From: Gemmatimonadales bacterium
Lineage (GTDB): Bacteria; Gemmatimonadota; Gemmatimonadetes; Gemmatimonadales; GWC2-71-9
Assembly (NCBI GenBank): GCA_036265815.1
Contig: DATAOI010000119.1
Span: forward strand, 1 to 48,913
Reading direction: 5' to 3'
DNA length: 48,913 nucleotides
Each line of letters starts with the position of its first letter. The stretch's first letter is position 1. The notes under the pieces are model-generated. The model worked only from the letters and a program-made list of their open reading frames with translations. It was not told the origin of the DNA and made no database searches. The position numbers were made by a program, and so were the translations under genes. This document shows, in pieces, positions 47,713-48,913 of the stretch.

Positions 47713-48913
47713 ACGGACGCGTGGTCCGGGTGGCCGCGGGCCAGGGGTTCTGGGGCGACTGGCTGGAGGCACCGGTCCGGCAGGTGCGCGGCGGTCCCAT
47801 CGACTACCTGATGATGGACTACCTCGCCGAAGTCACCATGTCGATCATGCAGAAGCAGAAGTCGCGCGATCCCGCGGCGGGCTACGCCCGCGACTTCGTG
47901 CCCCTGATGGAGCGCATCCTCCCCGACCTGGTGAGCCGGCGCATTCGGGTCACCTCCAATGCCGGCGGGGTCAATCCGCGAGGCTGCGCCGAAGCCGTCC
48001 TCCAGGTGGCCCGGCGACTTGGACTGCAAGGAAAGGTTCGCGTCGGGCTGGTGAGCGGCGACGATATCCTGGATCGCCTCGACGACCTCATCGCCCGCGG
48101 CCACCCGCTGAGCGACATGGAGACCGGGCAGCCGCTCTCCCAGATTCGCGACAAGGTGCTGTCAGCCAATGCGTACCTGGGGATGGCGCCGATCGTGGAC
48201 GCGCTGGGCCGTGGAGCAGACATCGTGATCACCGGCCGGGTCACCGACACGGGCCTCACACTGGGGCCGATCTTCCACGAGTTCGGCTGGTCGCCCGACG
48301 ATTGGGATAAAGTGGCGGCCGGAACCGTGGCCGGACACATCATCGAGTGCGGCGCGCAGGCGTCCGGCGGCAACCTGCTCAAGAACTGGCGCGGCGTGAA
48401 GGGCCTGGCCGATCCGGGCTTCCCCATCGCGGAAGTCTCCCCCGACGGCAGCTTCGTCATCACCAAGCACCCGGGCACCGGAGGCGTCGTGTCGGTCGCC
48501 TCGGTCACCGAGCAGTTGGTCTACGAGATGGGCGATCCCCGGAGCTACATCACGCCCGACGGCGTTGCCGACTTCACCACCATTCAGCTCCGGCCCGCTG
48601 GACGGAATCGGGTGCGCGTGAGCGGCATCCGTGGCGCTCCTCGCACGGCGATGCTCAAGGTCTCCATCGCCTACTTCTGGGGTTACAAGGCGGTCGGCAC
48701 GCTGGTCTATGCGTGGCCCGAGGCCTTCGACAAGGCCAAGGCGGCCGACCGCATCCTCCGCGAGCGCCTCGCCGACCTGGGCCTCGCGTTCGATCAGATC
48801 CTCACCGAGTTCGTCGGCGTCGATGCGACCCATGGCCGGCTGAGCGGGCCTACGCATCCGGACCTGCCCGAGGTGCAGCTCCGGGTCGGCGTGCGTGCCC
48901 GGGAGAAGCCGCC
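47709..48913 (+). CDS. AtuA-family (DUF1446) protein, 3' end outside window
   Basis: 401 residues visible; the frame stays open to the last base. Hallmarks of the acyclic-terpene-utilisation AtuA family: [53 protein letters not shown] and [15 protein letters not shown]. In Pseudomonas atu clusters the family accompanies geranyl-CoA carboxylase, and its biochemical role is unresolved. Here a carboxyltransferase of that general class lies one gene upstream, which supports a shared pathway. ATG overlaps the peptidase stop (ATGA). Confidence 0.88.
   Translation, partial: MNGRVVRVAAGQGFWGDWLEAPVRQVRGGPIDYLMMDYLAEVTMSIMQKQKSRDPAAGYARDFVPLMERILPDLVSRRIRVTSNAGGVNPRGCAEAVLQVARRLGLQGKVRVGLVSGDDILDRLDDLIARGHPLSDMETGQPLSQIRDKVLSANAYLGMAPIVDALGRGADIVITGRVTDTGLTLGPIFHEFGWSPDDWDKVAAGTVAGHIIECGAQASGGNLLKNWRGVKGLADPGFPIAEVSPDGSFVITKHPGTGGVVSVASVTEQLVYEMGDPRSYITPDGVADFTTIQLRPAGRNRVRVSGIRGAPRTAMLKVSIAYFWGYKAVGTLVYAWPEAFDKAKAADRILRERLADLGLAFDQILTEFVGVDATHGRLSGPTHPDLPEVQLRVGVRAREKP

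Overview
The window is GC-rich bacterial chromosome, densely packed with genes. Most neighbours overlap by 1 to 8 bases (ATGA, GTGA or TGATG junctions), and GTG and TTG starts are common. I see no tRNA, rRNA, insertion sequence, prophage or CRISPR array. Gene content and style (HEAT protein beside HD-GYP, phoH/7TM-HD/ybeY/CorC/MgtE block, AtuA-type protein, very tight coupling) suggest an uncultured Gemmatimonadota-like or similar soil/sediment bacterium. That placement is an inference and cannot be proven from this window.

Layout. (1) 1-8731, plus strand: HEAT-repeat protein (cut at its 5' end), HD-GYP phosphodiesterase-like protein, trpA, a GAF/methyl-accepting-type membrane receptor, folK-panB-panC (folate and pantothenate), a YqeK-like HD hydrolase and a LytR_C-domain protein. 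(2) 8753-18299: a serine-cycle block. Glycerate 2-kinase (gckA) runs leftwards. Serine-glyoxylate aminotransferase, malyl-CoA lyase, malate-CoA ligase (mtkA, mtkB), hydroxypyruvate/glyoxylate reductase and PEP carboxylase run rightwards as one coupled operon. A 141-bp divergent region carries a good sigma-70 promoter overlapped by a CRP/FNR-like palindrome. (3) 18289-29059: housekeeping genes: rlmN (minus), PtsN-like EIIA, aspS, phoH, pgpH-like 7TM-HD, ybeY, two CorC-like CBS proteins and mgtE, closed by a hairpin terminator. (4) 29142-35417, minus strand: a cell-envelope/polysaccharide operon (glycosyltransferase, polysaccharide deacetylase, flippase-like membrane protein, histidine kinase, NtrC-type sigma-54 activator), followed by a secreted peptidoglycan-binding protein. 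I find a -24/-12 promoter in front of both units and an identical 14-bp upstream motif behind both promoters, so this looks like a self-contained sigma-54 regulon. (5) 35735-48913, plus strand: SulP transporter, DedA protein, then a B12-mutase module: MeaB-type GTPase, mutase large subunit, an archaeo-eukaryotic release-factor-like protein, a HAD protein, the B12-binding small subunit, a biotin-dependent carboxyltransferase, a TPP II/pyrolysin-like subtilase and an AtuA-family protein that runs off the end.

How it fits together. Block 2 holds every enzyme specific to the serine cycle from glyoxylate to PEP to malyl-CoA. The cycle would still need SHMT, enolase, malate dehydrogenase and the C1-tetrahydrofolate enzymes from elsewhere. 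The mutase in block 5 might be taken for the methylmalonyl-CoA mutase of a glyoxylate-regeneration route. However, its substrate-selecting residues (Phe100, Gln218) match isobutyryl-CoA mutase instead, which points to branched or short-chain acyl-CoA metabolism together with the carboxyltransferase and AtuA protein.
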